A DNA stretch of 16,700 nucleotides, taken from Lachnospiraceae bacterium. GTDB taxonomy: Bacteria; Bacillota; Clostridia; Lachnospirales; Lachnospiraceae. The position numbers and the translations under genes are program-made. The stretch covers positions 1 through 16,700 of the forward strand of contig JAILIO010000240.1 of NCBI GenBank assembly GCA_024695225.1. The letters run 5' to 3'. The notes below the pieces were generated by a model. The model was given only the letters and a program-made list of their open reading frames with translations, was not told the DNA's origin and did no database searches. Below are positions 1 to 9,500 of this stretch, piece after piece (position 1 is the stretch's first letter; each line of letters starts with the position of its first letter).

Positions 1-51
1 AATAAACAACGTAAGCTCTATGAGCTTATGGAAGTACCTGTCCCGACATAA
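1..51 (+). CDS. Possible 3' end of a convergent plus-strand gene (partial, unidentified)
   Basis: Frame 1 from the first base reads NKQRKLYELMEVPVPT and ends with TAA at 49-51. The composition is protein-like (charged, then an amphipathic LYELMEV stretch), and the stop lies just before the convergent operon ends. Sixteen codons are too few to identify a family, so the call is only that an open frame enters from the left edge and stops here. An imperfect inverted repeat (TAAGCTC at 12-18, GAGCTTA at 22-28) lies inside it. It could equally be non-coding sequence. Confidence 0.3.
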   Translation, partial: NKQRKLYELMEVPVPT

Positions 52-74
52 TCCTTGGTATAAAATGACGGGAC
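40..74. repeat. Imperfect inverted repeat with a CCTTGGTATAA loop
   Basis: GTCCCG (40-45) pairs with CGGGAC (69-74); after one mismatch, CAT (47-49) pairs with ATG (65-67). The loop contains CCTTGGTATAA (53-63), the half-site that also forms the palindrome at 16612-16633. The stem covers the stop codon of the possible plus-strand gene, and TTTA follows on the plus strand. It could act as a weak terminator between convergent genes, but there is no real T-tract. Confidence 0.35.
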
Positions 75-78
75 TTTA

Positions 79-111
79 GGTTGTCAATAAGAACCGTCCC
101 CGTTGACAACC
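79..111. repeat. Palindromic GAACCGTCCCC repeat, left copy
   Basis: Arms GGTTGTCAA (79-87) and TTGACAACC (103-111) are perfect 9-bp inverted repeats around a core containing GAACCGTCCCC (91-101). Over 82-111 it matches the right-hand copy at 15928-15957 at 28 of 30 positions, in the same orientation. It begins six bases past the stop of gene 3, so its transcript could fold into a 3' hairpin for the operon. There is no T-tract on the minus-strand side, so an intrinsic terminator function is unproven. Confidence 0.8.
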
Positions 112-117
112 CGTTGA

Positions 118-2361
118 CTACTGGCGGGTTATTGTAAAGGATGACAATACGCTTCCAACCGCAGTAAGATCGTCCACGGAGTATCCTGTTCCTGTGACTA
201 AAATATATGCCTTGCCGGTTACCTTATTGTTGATATATGAAACCATGTATGCATCCTCCGGTACCGTGACCCATTGCTTTCCCTGTTTGACAAGAATGCG
301 TACAGAGGGCTCGACCGCTGCTCCGGAATAAGACTGTTTGGGAACCTTCATATTTTTCCCCTTGCTGTCCTTTTCTTCTGCACAGACTTTTGCCTTAGTG
401 AGGACCAGGGATGAATCTGAAGGTTTTACCACCCTGTAACTGCCAAGGACAGGGCCTCCGGAGAGATTGCCCTTTCCGGTAACCGCCACGGTTATGGTCT
501 CTGAGTCTCCATTCAGGGTAAGCTTTTTCTTTGGATCAAGCTTTGTAAGCCCTTCCAGTGAACTGCCGGAGGCCTCTCCCAGATAGTACTCAACCGTATA
601 GTCTTTTGCATTTGCGAGCACGCCGCCCTTATTCTCTATGTCGCTTCCCACATCCACATATACCTTTGAATAGTATTTTCCGGGATTCTTATAGATCATA
701 TCACCTGCAAATACCCTTGTGTTTTCAGAGGAGAGCTCCAGTGCCTTTATCTCATAACTTCCCTTCACCAGAGTATGACCCTTGTAATTACCTAAGAATT
801 TAAGGGTATATCCTGCCGTTCCCACAGCCTTGTTTTTAGATGCGGTGACCTTATAATCAACCCCTTCCTTAAGCTCTGTCTCCTTATTATCCGACATGGA
901 AGCCGTTGCTTTTATCTCCGGAATTACTCCTTCCGGAGAAAAGCTCATTTTTTCAGACGCCTCCACCCGGATGTCTGCAGTCTTGTCAGGCTTGATCTTA
1001 AAGGTTTTGGATACTGTTCCTGCATAGTTTCCTTTTCCTGTAACCACAACCTTTGCTTTTCCGGCATTTATGTTATCTGTATAGTATACTTCATAATCGC
1101 TCTCAGACAGGGGCTCTTTTGAGGAACCTGCAGTAACGATAAGTTCTGTTTTGTCAAGTATCTGTTCCTCTCCGTTATATATATGCGATCCGGCCTTTAC
1201 TTTAACCTTTATGGCTTTTTCTTTATCGGTAAGCGCCTTCACGGAAGTGGAACCTACACTCTCTTTTCCGATCTTAAAGTCATCCGACAATGTGATCCTG
1301 TTATCTTCGGGAATCCCTTCATCTGACGACAGGTAGATGGAAACAGTATATTCACCTTCATCAGAGGGTGCCGTACTACTGTTATACACTGTAGCATTAC
1401 GTCCAGTGTAACGCACCTTGCTCATGTAAATCTCTTTTGGAAATCCCGGATACCTGTGCAGATAGGGTCCTACCGGAGATCCGTCGCATTCTTTATCCTC
1501 AACACTGATGCTGAATTTATATTCCTCATTTTGCACATAAGGACAGTCCTTTTCAGTACACTTTACTATTGCAGTATTGGGGCTTGCTTTATCTGTCTTC
1601 AGATCCCAGTTATGTGTGTGCCTGACAGAAAAGGTCCTGGTTCTTGGATTATAGTTCACTTTGCTGAGATCAAGTCTCACAGCAGGACGTATTGCCGCAT
1701 ATTCCCATACCTTTTTTTCACGATATGTATTATCCCACTCCCAACGAGGCGCTTCATATACATTCATTTCCATAAATTCCTCATAGGTCGGCTTTATATA
1801 TACATACAGACACCACGCATACTGATTGTCTACTTTATCACGTACCCACCAGGTTTTTCCGTCTCCATGCCTTATTGTCCAGGATAAAGAATTCACTTCC
1901 TGCTTGTTGGGGACATAGGGCACTGCACCCACACCGTCAACATTTAATGGCGCCAGTACATCCCTGATACCGGCAAGAGGTTTTCCATCATCTGTAAGAC
2001 TTTCGACAGTTGTCCTAAGGCCTGAGTCAAGGTATTTTCCGCAAGAAGTATGATTGTAAGATGCTGAACCAAAACTTTCCTTTGAAAACAGGGTTACCGT
2101 TTCCGGATCACTCGCTGTCACATACCAGTGAACAAGTTCAAATCCGTCAATTGAGATATTCCTGATCATTACGGTTTCATCCCCCAGACTGCCAAAATAA
2201 GTGCTGACATCTTCCGGTTCAACAGGCCCGTCTGCGGCTTTCACCACGGTCTCAGACAACATCGGAAGCAGGAGGATCAACGCCAGACACATCCTGTACA
2301 GGAACAACAAATACTTGTTTTTGTATTCGTACCGTTTAGTGTTTTTATTATTGTATTTCAT
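118..2361 (-). CDS. Secreted DUF6273 / Ig-like repeat protein (747 aa), third gene of operon
   Basis: Predicted secreted or surface protein of unknown ligand. Residues 1-43 form a signal peptide with a long basic n-region and a hydrophobic core (CLALILLLPML), with likely cleavage after VKA. Residues about 55-245 are a DUF6273 module: HWYV, LFSKESFG, VESLTDDGKPLAGIRD, VPYVPNKQEVNSLS, TWWVRD and AAIRPAVRLDLS appear in the family order. Residues about 247-277 (HTHNWDL, then KCTEKDC) form a small His/Cys-bearing linker. The remainder holds about five Ig-like repeats with the signature DYxVxY, then GKGNYxG, then FxI. The ATG at 2361 has GAGGAG six bases upstream. The gene follows gene 2 by 23 bases and is almost certainly co-transcribed. 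It ends in ITRQ with no LPXTG or membrane anchor. The domain calls come from motif recognition; the function as adhesin or binding protein is inferred. Confidence 0.9.
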   Translation of the reverse strand: MKYNNKNTKRYEYKNKYLLFLYRMCLALILLLPMLSETVVKAADGPVEPEDVSTYFGSLGDETVMIRNISIDGFELVHWYVTASDPETVTLFSKESFGSASYNHTSCGKYLDSGLRTTVESLTDDGKPLAGIRDVLAPLNVDGVGAVPYVPNKQEVNSLSWTIRHGDGKTWWVRDKVDNQYAWCLYVYIKPTYEEFMEMNVYEAPRWEWDNTYREKKVWEYAAIRPAVRLDLSKVNYNPRTRTFSVRHTHNWDLKTDKASPNTAIVKCTEKDCPYVQNEEYKFSISVEDKECDGSPVGPYLHRYPGFPKEIYMSKVRYTGRNATVYNSSTAPSDEGEYTVSIYLSSDEGIPEDNRITLSDDFKIGKESVGSTSVKALTDKEKAIKVKVKAGSHIYNGEEQILDKTELIVTAGSSKEPLSESDYEVYYTDNINAGKAKVVVTGKGNYAGTVSKTFKIKPDKTADIRVEASEKMSFSPEGVIPEIKATASMSDNKETELKEGVDYKVTASKNKAVGTAGYTLKFLGNYKGHTLVKGSYEIKALELSSENTRVFAGDMIYKNPGKYYSKVYVDVGSDIENKGGVLANAKDYTVEYYLGEASGSSLEGLTKLDPKKKLTLNGDSETITVAVTGKGNLSGGPVLGSYRVVKPSDSSLVLTKAKVCAEEKDSKGKNMKVPKQSYSGAAVEPSVRILVKQGKQWVTVPEDAYMVSYINNKVTGKAYILVTGTGYSVDDLTAVGSVLSSFTITRQ

Positions 2362-2367
2362 ACCATG

Positions 2368-2378
2368 CTCCTCTTCCT
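2368..2378 (-). promoter_or_regulatory. Ribosome binding site of gene 3
   Basis: On the minus strand AGGAAGAGGAG precedes the ATG at 2361, with six bases between GAGGAG and the start. This fixes the long-n-region start rather than the internal Met at residue 24. There is no room for a separate promoter in the 23-base gap, so translation depends on the upstream transcript. Confidence 0.75.
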
Positions 2379-2384
2379 GATGAC

Positions 2385-5300
2385 TTACTGATTATCTTCC
2401 CCTACAACCACCGGATCTATCTTGAATCTGACAAGCCTGGTTCCTGTAAATCCGTTTATTCCCCGCAGTAATACAAGGGCGTTTCTGCCATTATTTATAT
2501 TATTATAACAACCGGCCACCTCATAATCCGAATCGGACAAATAAGTACTTTTCCCAACGAGGAGAGATATCTCCGAAGATGAGGGCTCTATAAGGCTTCC
2601 GGTGTATTCATAAGCTTTTCCGTTGTTTATAACGACCTTAGCCTTGGATATATCTTTTGCGGGATCTATCACCCGGTAGGATGCTTCCATGGAATCCGAA
2701 TAATTGCCAATGCCTTTTATTGTTACATTTATTACCGTTCCAATATCGGGATTTCCATAGTTTTCTTCATACTCAAGTGTATAGTCCCTGTTAAGCTTAA
2801 GCTTCTGGTTTTTGTAATTGTCATCAGTAAAGACATATTTGTTTTTCTTATAGGCATCTGTCTTACTTGAATATTTTACATCCGAAATATTCAGTCTCAG
2901 AGTACTTATATCTCGATTTATTATTTCAAATGTTTCAACTCTGATCCCGGTATATTTTCCTTTTCCCTTTATCACTGCTTCCGCTGTTCCAAGGACCTTA
3001 TTATCCAGATACTGAACCTGATAATCCTTTCCAAGAGTCAATTCTTCGCCCTTGTAGGTCACATTGAAACCAGGAGTGGCTCCGCCTGCGGTATATAAAA
3101 CAGTTCCAACCATATATATATCATCACTGTCCATCTCGATCTCAGTATACTCTTTGTTGCCGATATCATATTTTCCGCCTATGGTGAAGGTGTATTTTCT
3201 GAATCCGATGTAATCGTCACCGATTCCCTCCAGTATCATTGTATGCTTTCCGGGATCGGTATGATCATCATCATAGGTGACCGTATAATCCTCATTTTCC
3301 AGCAGGACCTTATTGCCGCTGCCGGTCACCTTTAGTACCGGTTCCAGAGGCTCTCCCGTATATGTCAGCTTATTTCCGGTCATCTTTACCTTGACTTTTG
3401 ACATGAGATTCTTTTCCGTGATGACCAGATCTATATCCTTTTCTCCCGAAAACACCTCCGAACTGCCTGAGGCTGCAACATGTATCTCATATGTCCCCGG
3501 TTTCACATAGGCTCCCTCTTCCGTGGAGGGGTAGGTAATCTCGAGATCCTTGCTTTTGTACTTAATGGCCCTGTTGTTATAATATAACCCGGGCTTGGGT
3601 TTCTGCACCTTGTTTTCCCTGTAGGAAAGGTATATACAATCCTTTGTTGTTTCAGCAAGATCCAGTTTGACTATGGTGAAAACGATATGTTTCCGTCCTG
3701 AAAACCTGCCCTTCATATTCAGGGTCACCGTGGCCGTCCCGGGCTTAAGATTGTTTGAATATTTAACGGTATAGTCCTTCTTCTCCGTCAGTTTTTCAGA
3801 GTTAAAGTATACTTCCGGGACAGGCTTTATGGCCGTTCCGGTATATCTGTATTCCTCTTCTATCCCCTGAACCCACACTCCTGTTTTCTCACAATCGCTG
3901 TCTACGATCACGATACAAACGGCTGTCAGATCGTTGTATCTTACGGTGATCAGAGCCTTCCCATCCGAAACTCCTCTGACCACTCCTTCACTGTCAACAC
4001 TTGCAACTGCCGGTGCGTTACTGGCAAAACTCAAAGCGGGTTCTTCTACCGCATTTCCGGCTTCATCCGTCACATTCGCGGAGATAGTAAAACTTCTTCC
4101 GGGAGCAATGGTCTTTTGTGTAATATCAAGGGTAAGGGACTCTGAACTTACGGGAGCATCATTTGATGCATAAATTGTGACAGACTGGTTTGAGGTTACA
4201 GGCAGATTCTCATACTCTGTACCGTCCTTACCATAAAACACCCGGTTCAGTTCGATATCAGTCTGAGTGTTACAATAAGGTGTTTTTATTTTTTCCAGCC
4301 CGTTACAGTCTTCAAAAACTCCATCGTATGAATTTATATTTTCCAGAGTGAAACTGCTCAGGTCAAGACTTGTCAGGCTTAAGCAACCATCAAACATATA
4401 TGAGATATCACTTGTTTTTTCTGTGTTAAAAGTGCCTATCCTGAGATCCGACAATCCTCCGCAATTGATAAACATTGACTGCATATCAGTGACCTTTGAG
4501 GTGTCGAATCCGCTCAGATCAAGGCTTGACAGATTCATACATCCTCTGAACATGGCTCCCATGTCTGTCACATTGGAAGTATCAAATCCGCTCAGATCAA
4601 GTTCTGTTAAGCCGGCGCAGTTGTTAAACATGATATTCATGTCTGTTACATTTGAAGTATCAAACCCGCTCAGATCAAGTTCTGTCAAAGACCAACAGTT
4701 ACTGAACATGGCTTCCATACTTGTGAATTTTTCCGTGTCAAAATTATCTGAAAATGTGATCGCTTCCACATTTGATCCGTACTCATTAAATGATCCGAAT
4801 GAAATACCCTTTGCATTTCCGGGCTCAAAACCGCAAATTACCTTTTTACAATCCACATAATGATTTTTTAAGATATTCTCCTCAAGACTGACAAAGCCGT
4901 CTCCCGTGTAGCTCCCTGTAAGGGTAATGACCCCATTCCCGTCAATACTCCAGCTGATCCCGTAAAAATTGCCTTCATTTTCATCAGCATCCTCAGGTAC
5001 GGTAAGCTTCATTGACTCATTTTCCGTTACGGGCAGTTCACTGTATGAATAACCCGCATCATCGTAAAAATACCTGGGAAGGGTAATGGCCTCCAATGAG
5101 TTGTTAAATGGTGTCACCAGTTCCTTCAGGCTGTTACACTCAAAAAACATGTGCCTGTATTCCGTAACAGAAGACATATTGAAACTCTTCAGATTCAGAC
5201 TGATTAAACTATCGCACCCTATGAACATTTCCGTCATAACAGTTGTCTTTGAGGTGTCAAACCCTCTCAGATCAAGTTCCGTCAATCCCTCACAACCCGA

Positions 5301-6557
5301 AAACATATCCCCCATGTCAGCAACATTAGAAGTATTGAATTCACTTATGTCAAGGTTAGTCAGACTGCTGCAGCCGTCAAACATAAATCCCATATCCGTC
5401 ACATTTGATGTGTCAAAACTCTTCAGATCAAGGCTTACCAGCCCACTGCATTCGGAAAACATTCCTGACATATCCGTTACATTTGATGTGTTAAATTTAC
5501 TCAGATCAATAGTACTTAAGCCAGAACAGCTGCTGAAGAGCCACCTCATATCTTCTACACTCGATGTGTCAATTTTACTTAGATCAATCGTCTCCATTCC
5601 TCCACAGCCTGAAAACATGGATTCCATATTTTTCACTTTTGATGTATCAAAACTGCTGAGATTTATTTTTTTCAAACTATAGCAGCCGCTAAACATGGCC
5701 CCCATATCAGTCACATTCGATGTATTAAAGGCCCCTATGTAGAGTCCCTCCAGTTTGCTGCATCCGGAAAACATTGACCACATGCTGGTTACTTTTGATG
5801 TGTCAAATTTGGACAAAAACAATTCTGTCAGACTCTGACAATCCAGAAACATGGATCCCATATCTTTCACATTTGATGTATTAAAACCCGTAAGATCCAG
5901 ATCGGTTAAACCGGCGCAGTACTGAAACATACAGCTCATATCCTCTACACCGGAGGTATCAAAGCTGATCAGGTCCAGTTCGGTCAGTTTTGTACAGCCA
6001 CCGAACATATAATACATACTCCGCAAACTGCCGGTATTAAAGTTTTCACCAAATTTGATCAAAGTTATATTGGAGCCTGCGGCTTCAAATGTTCCAAATA
6101 AGACCGACCTCGCAGCACCCGGGTCAAAATCACAGTAAACCGCTTTGCAGTCTGCATAACTATCCCCTAAGATATCTTTCTCTATGCTGATATCTCCACT
6201 GCCGGTGTAAGTTCCGCTCAGTTCCAGTGTTCCATCCTCATCGAGGCTCCATTTGATCCCCAGATAACTGTTCTCACCGGATCCAACTGCCTGAACAGGT
6301 TCCGGATCTTCCGCTGTTCCCAACTCTTCTGAGGCTTCCGGATCTTCCACTGCTTCCGGCTCCTCGGCACTTTCCGGCTCTTCTGCGGTTTCCAACCCCT
6401 CTGTAGTTTCCGGCTCTTCTGCGGCTTCTGAAATCTCAGTCACCGGACCATGGTCAGAGTCGTTTACGGATTCACCTTCATATGAAACAGCGAAAGCGGT
6501 GGTCTGAACTGACAGGGTCACGGTTAATGTTAATATGAATGCCAGTATTTTTTTCAT
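2385..6557 (-). CDS. BspA-like surface protein with two DUF285 leucine-rich repeat arrays and Ig-like domains (1390 aa)
   Basis: Predicted secreted surface protein of the BspA-like type. The signal peptide is residues 1-23 (cleavage after AFA). Residues about 35-92 are a Glu/Pro/Ala low-complexity stalk (EEPE, TAEEPES and similar). Two related modules follow. Module A (about 96-527) has an N-cap (IKWSLDEDGTLELSGTYTG...), 12 DUF285 units of 26 residues with the signature FDTSNVTDMxxMFxGCxxL and a C-cap ending LPVTENES. Module B (about 528-803) repeats the same N-cap (ISWSIDGNGVITLTGSYTG...), has 6 units, and a C-cap ending LPVTSNQS. Residues about 804-885 resemble a Big2 domain, and about 890-1385 hold six Ig-like repeats with DYTVxY...G.GxYxG. 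The ATG overlaps the stop of gene 1 (ATGA), and AAGGGGG lies five bases upstream, indicating translational coupling. DUF285 proteins are known surface LRR proteins, some of them adhesins; the ligand here is unknown. No C-terminal anchor is seen. Confidence 0.93.
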   Translation of the reverse strand: MKKILAFILTLTVTLSVQTTAFAVSYEGESVNDSDHGPVTEISEAAEEPETTEGLETAEEPESAEEPEAVEDPEASEELGTAEDPEPVQAVGSGENSYLGIKWSLDEDGTLELSGTYTGSGDISIEKDILGDSYADCKAVYCDFDPGAARSVLFGTFEAAGSNITLIKFGENFNTGSLRSMYYMFGGCTKLTELDLISFDTSGVEDMSCMFQYCAGLTDLDLTGFNTSNVKDMGSMFLDCQSLTELFLSKFDTSKVTSMWSMFSGCSKLEGLYIGAFNTSNVTDMGAMFSGCYSLKKINLSSFDTSKVKNMESMFSGCGGMETIDLSKIDTSSVEDMRWLFSSCSGLSTIDLSKFNTSNVTDMSGMFSECSGLVSLDLKSFDTSNVTDMGFMFDGCSSLTNLDISEFNTSNVADMGDMFSGCEGLTELDLRGFDTSKTTVMTEMFIGCDSLISLNLKSFNMSSVTEYRHMFFECNSLKELVTPFNNSLEAITLPRYFYDDAGYSYSELPVTENESMKLTVPEDADENEGNFYGISWSIDGNGVITLTGSYTGDGFVSLEENILKNHYVDCKKVICGFEPGNAKGISFGSFNEYGSNVEAITFSDNFDTEKFTSMEAMFSNCWSLTELDLSGFDTSNVTDMNIMFNNCAGLTELDLSGFDTSNVTDMGAMFRGCMNLSSLDLSGFDTSKVTDMQSMFINCGGLSDLRIGTFNTEKTSDISYMFDGCLSLTSLDLSSFTLENINSYDGVFEDCNGLEKIKTPYCNTQTDIELNRVFYGKDGTEYENLPVTSNQSVTIYASNDAPVSSESLTLDITQKTIAPGRSFTISANVTDEAGNAVEEPALSFASNAPAVASVDSEGVVRGVSDGKALITVRYNDLTAVCIVIVDSDCEKTGVWVQGIEEEYRYTGTAIKPVPEVYFNSEKLTEKKDYTVKYSNNLKPGTATVTLNMKGRFSGRKHIVFTIVKLDLAETTKDCIYLSYRENKVQKPKPGLYYNNRAIKYKSKDLEITYPSTEEGAYVKPGTYEIHVAASGSSEVFSGEKDIDLVITEKNLMSKVKVKMTGNKLTYTGEPLEPVLKVTGSGNKVLLENEDYTVTYDDDHTDPGKHTMILEGIGDDYIGFRKYTFTIGGKYDIGNKEYTEIEMDSDDIYMVGTVLYTAGGATPGFNVTYKGEELTLGKDYQVQYLDNKVLGTAEAVIKGKGKYTGIRVETFEIINRDISTLRLNISDVKYSSKTDAYKKNKYVFTDDNYKNQKLKLNRDYTLEYEENYGNPDIGTVINVTIKGIGNYSDSMEASYRVIDPAKDISKAKVVINNGKAYEYTGSLIEPSSSEISLLVGKSTYLSDSDYEVAGCYNNINNGRNALVLLRGINGFTGTRLVRFKIDPVVVGEDNQ
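4290..4718 (-). repeat. DUF285 LRR array B: 6 units, 78-bp period
   Basis: Six 26-residue units, residues about 614-755 of gene 2, each with an MFxxC or VFxxC core and a following LxxLDLSxFDTSNVTDM segment. At DNA level the period is 78 bp; for example the Met codons at 4551 and 4629 are exactly one unit apart. The last unit (GVFEDC) is degenerate and forms the boundary with the C-cap. Confidence 0.85.
5115..6017 (-). repeat. DUF285 LRR array A: 12 units, 78-bp period
   Basis: Twelve 26-residue units starting at residue 181 (MYYMFGGC) and ending near residue 481, with the last core HMFFEC at residue 470. The consensus is MxxMFxGCxxLxxLDLSxFDTSNVTD. One unit has LF instead of MF (WLFSSC). The repeat is coding; antisense open frames across it are by-products of the biased codon pattern. 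Confidence 0.88.
6290..6440 (-). repeat. Low-complexity Glu/Pro stalk-coding repeat in gene 2
   Basis: Degenerate short-period repeats on the plus strand built from TTCCGGCTCTTCTGC-like words encode alternating EEPE/EDPE/TAEE segments just after the signal peptide. This is a probable flexible acidic stalk or wall-spanning linker. It is a likely site of length variation by slippage. Confidence 0.65.
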
Positions 6558-9500
6558 TCGTTCCCCCTTACCTTGATCTTTACTGTTTTCGTTGCGCCGC
6601 CTGAATAAGTCAGTTTCACACTTACCGTGCCACTCTTTCCGGTGAGCTTTTCAATATTGACCTCACTTATATCTGTCTCATTCATTTTGGCAACAACATT
6701 CTTTGTGTCTGTGATCTCCGTCTTTACAGGGTAGATCATCCTGTCTTCACCGGATGCGGTTTTATAGGTGCTCAGTATATTGGCAGTACCTATTACCGTG
6801 CCTTCACTCTGTTTTGCTGACGACGGTATGACCACATCAGCTGCAGTTGCAGTGGGAACACTCCTGCTTGCTTTGACTTTATTAAGCTTGAGAATTACCC
6901 TTCCGTCTATTCCGCTTATGTATAAACCAAGAGTCAGATCTCCCATGTCCAGATTGCCCACATCATAGGCATCTCCGTCGTAATCGATCAGGATATTACC
7001 TGAATTGTCAAGGCTTCCTGTAAACCCGCTCTCTTCTATACTCACCGACATTATTTCTCCACCCACATCGTTCAATTTGGGTTCGACCACCATGCCCTGC
7101 CCGGTGACAACATCATATTTTCTTTTTATCTTTGCCGTGACAGATTCATTCAGATCCTTTTCGGTTACTATGATCTTAACATTTACCTTTGCATTACCGG
7201 CCTCTAACGTCACTGTATAATTGCCTGCTTCTACGCCGCTCTTATACGAGACTTCAAGCTTTCCGTCGTCGCTTATGGCTGCGAGTCCGGTATTTTTCCT
7301 GTCTATGATCTTAACCTCACTGCTATCAGGGGTGACTCCGTTCAGGGTTAAATCATAGGACAATACCTGACCCTTTGCATTTTTGTTTACTATCACATTT
7401 TTCTGATTTCGCAGATTCACTTCAAGCAGATCTTTATTGGATTCCTTGATGCTGTAATTAAAGTCCAGGGGCCTTATTTCATCCCAGTCATCCTTCGATA
7501 TACGGATCTTTCCGCTTCCCGCTGCCGAACTGCTGATACAGATTGTTCCGTCATTTTCCAACTTCAACGCTCCAAGTCCTGTTTCGGAAATCTTTACATC
7601 CGTCATGTCATATGGCTCATAGAACCCACGAGTATTCTTTACAAGAAGCGTCGTATACAGAACTGATTCTGTACCCTTCCTTATTTTGCCTGATGTAGAA
7701 CTCAGTTTTAAAACCGGCTTTTTGTAAGTGACAGGCAGAATATACTGTATCACTCCCTCTGTTCCCAGATCGAAATCCAATATCGGATTATTCGCGGCCA
7801 GCATACGGTTTCCGGTAACTTTTACTGTTATAACGGATCCACTTATTCTGGCATCATAATAATTCTTTGAATCCGGATTACTGTTCAGGACCATGGTTTC
7901 CGTATTGATGCCTTGAACCTCATACTCATGGTCTGAAGTATCCTCATAAAGATTCCAGAGACTCTCATCTGAAAACTCAGGCTCAACAATCTCCCATCCG
8001 GCATAAAGCCTGATATCCTCAGTCACCGCCGTCTTGAAATCATACAGCGTTTTACATTCACTTTCTTTATACCATCCGCTAAACTTAAAGCCTTCTGTCA
8101 GGGGTTTTCCGGCAGGTTCTTCAACCGGATCGCCTTCTTCCACCTCTTTATCTTTCGGACAATACGAGCATTCCTTCCCATTTGCGTCAAAACTGACGGT
8201 CAGCTTCTTCTTTTCTCTCCATCCGGCATAAACCGTCGTATCTTCCATGAGAGGCACATTGAAGTCAAACAGATTCTCACAGCTTTCTTCCTTATACCAT
8301 CCGGTAAATATACAGCCCTCAGTTACAGGATCACTTGAAGGTCTTTGTGCCCTCATTCCCATTCTCACCATAACCGGCTCAGGTTCATTTTCCACATCTT
8401 TCTCACCCATATCGAAAGTCAGGAAATTGAAGTTTACGACAGAGTAGGCCAGTGAGTATGTTGAGAAATACCTGGAATAGATCAATATCATATTGGAATC
8501 ATAATCAATATAATATGTCCCGTCCTGATAATCGGTTTTAGATTCCGGCTTCTCGTAAAGGAGCGAAAGCTCTTTGGTTTTACCTTTATGGTCGCGGAAA
8601 ACAGTGGGAAAATACTTGTTTGTAAGGTCGTATTTCAATCCGATCTTTATCACATCAGACAGATCTGTAACTGTTTCCTCTGCTTTATCATCGACCTTCT
8701 TTTTGATATTGATGTCAAAACAGGTATATGCCACATCACCTGAGTTATATTCCTCCACACCGAATATCTCTTTTATGGCATTTTCCATCCTGGTTTGGAC
8801 TTTGCTGTCGGAAGGCTCTTTTACAGTCTTGACCTCCATCGATACCTGAACCTTCTTGCCTTTCTGTTTTGCGGTATACTCACTCAGTTCCTCTGCTTCA
8901 ACCCCCCTTGCAGGTGTTTCTGCTTCCGTGTCATTAAAATATATTCTGGTTGTCTTTTCATAGGCTTTTATATTAATGACGACTGTGCAGGTAATAAGAT
9001 CTCTTACTGCGGTTAACTCAATCTTTCCTTTTCCTCCGCTTTCAGAATCGGTGATAAATCTCAGTATTCCATCATCATCAACCGCAGGCGCATATTCCCC
9101 TTGCCTGAAGCTCAATGAAGAAAGATCCCCGTCCTCTGCCACTATACCGCTTACGGTAAACTCACTTCCAATATACTCTTTTAAATACTGCTTCAGGTCA
9201 ACACTTGTCTCTATTCCTGTTCCGTCAGGTACATCCAGACTGATCTCCACATTGTAGTATTCTTTCTTTTTGATCTCTGCTTTTATATTCTGAGGCGCCA
9301 CATCACTATGATTGCTGTCCCCATAAACTCTGTACCAGATATAATAAGTCCCTGCGTCTAATGCAGTAGGGATGTCTTTCGTAAAATATTTGTCCTCGGG
9401 AGAATTTTGATCATCGCTGCCCAGGGCATATCCCATCCATCCATACTCAGCAGTCCCGGCAGTTACCAGTTCTATAGGCATTCCCGTATAAACCAGATCC

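Noticed and set aside
4348..5682. Plus-strand open frames of 170 and 198 codons antisense to the LRR arrays
   Set aside because: They repeat with the 78-bp period of the DUF285 units and encode a meaningless periodic peptide (SVTFEVSNPLRSS). They are a by-product of codon bias in the repeats, with no RBS or promoter.
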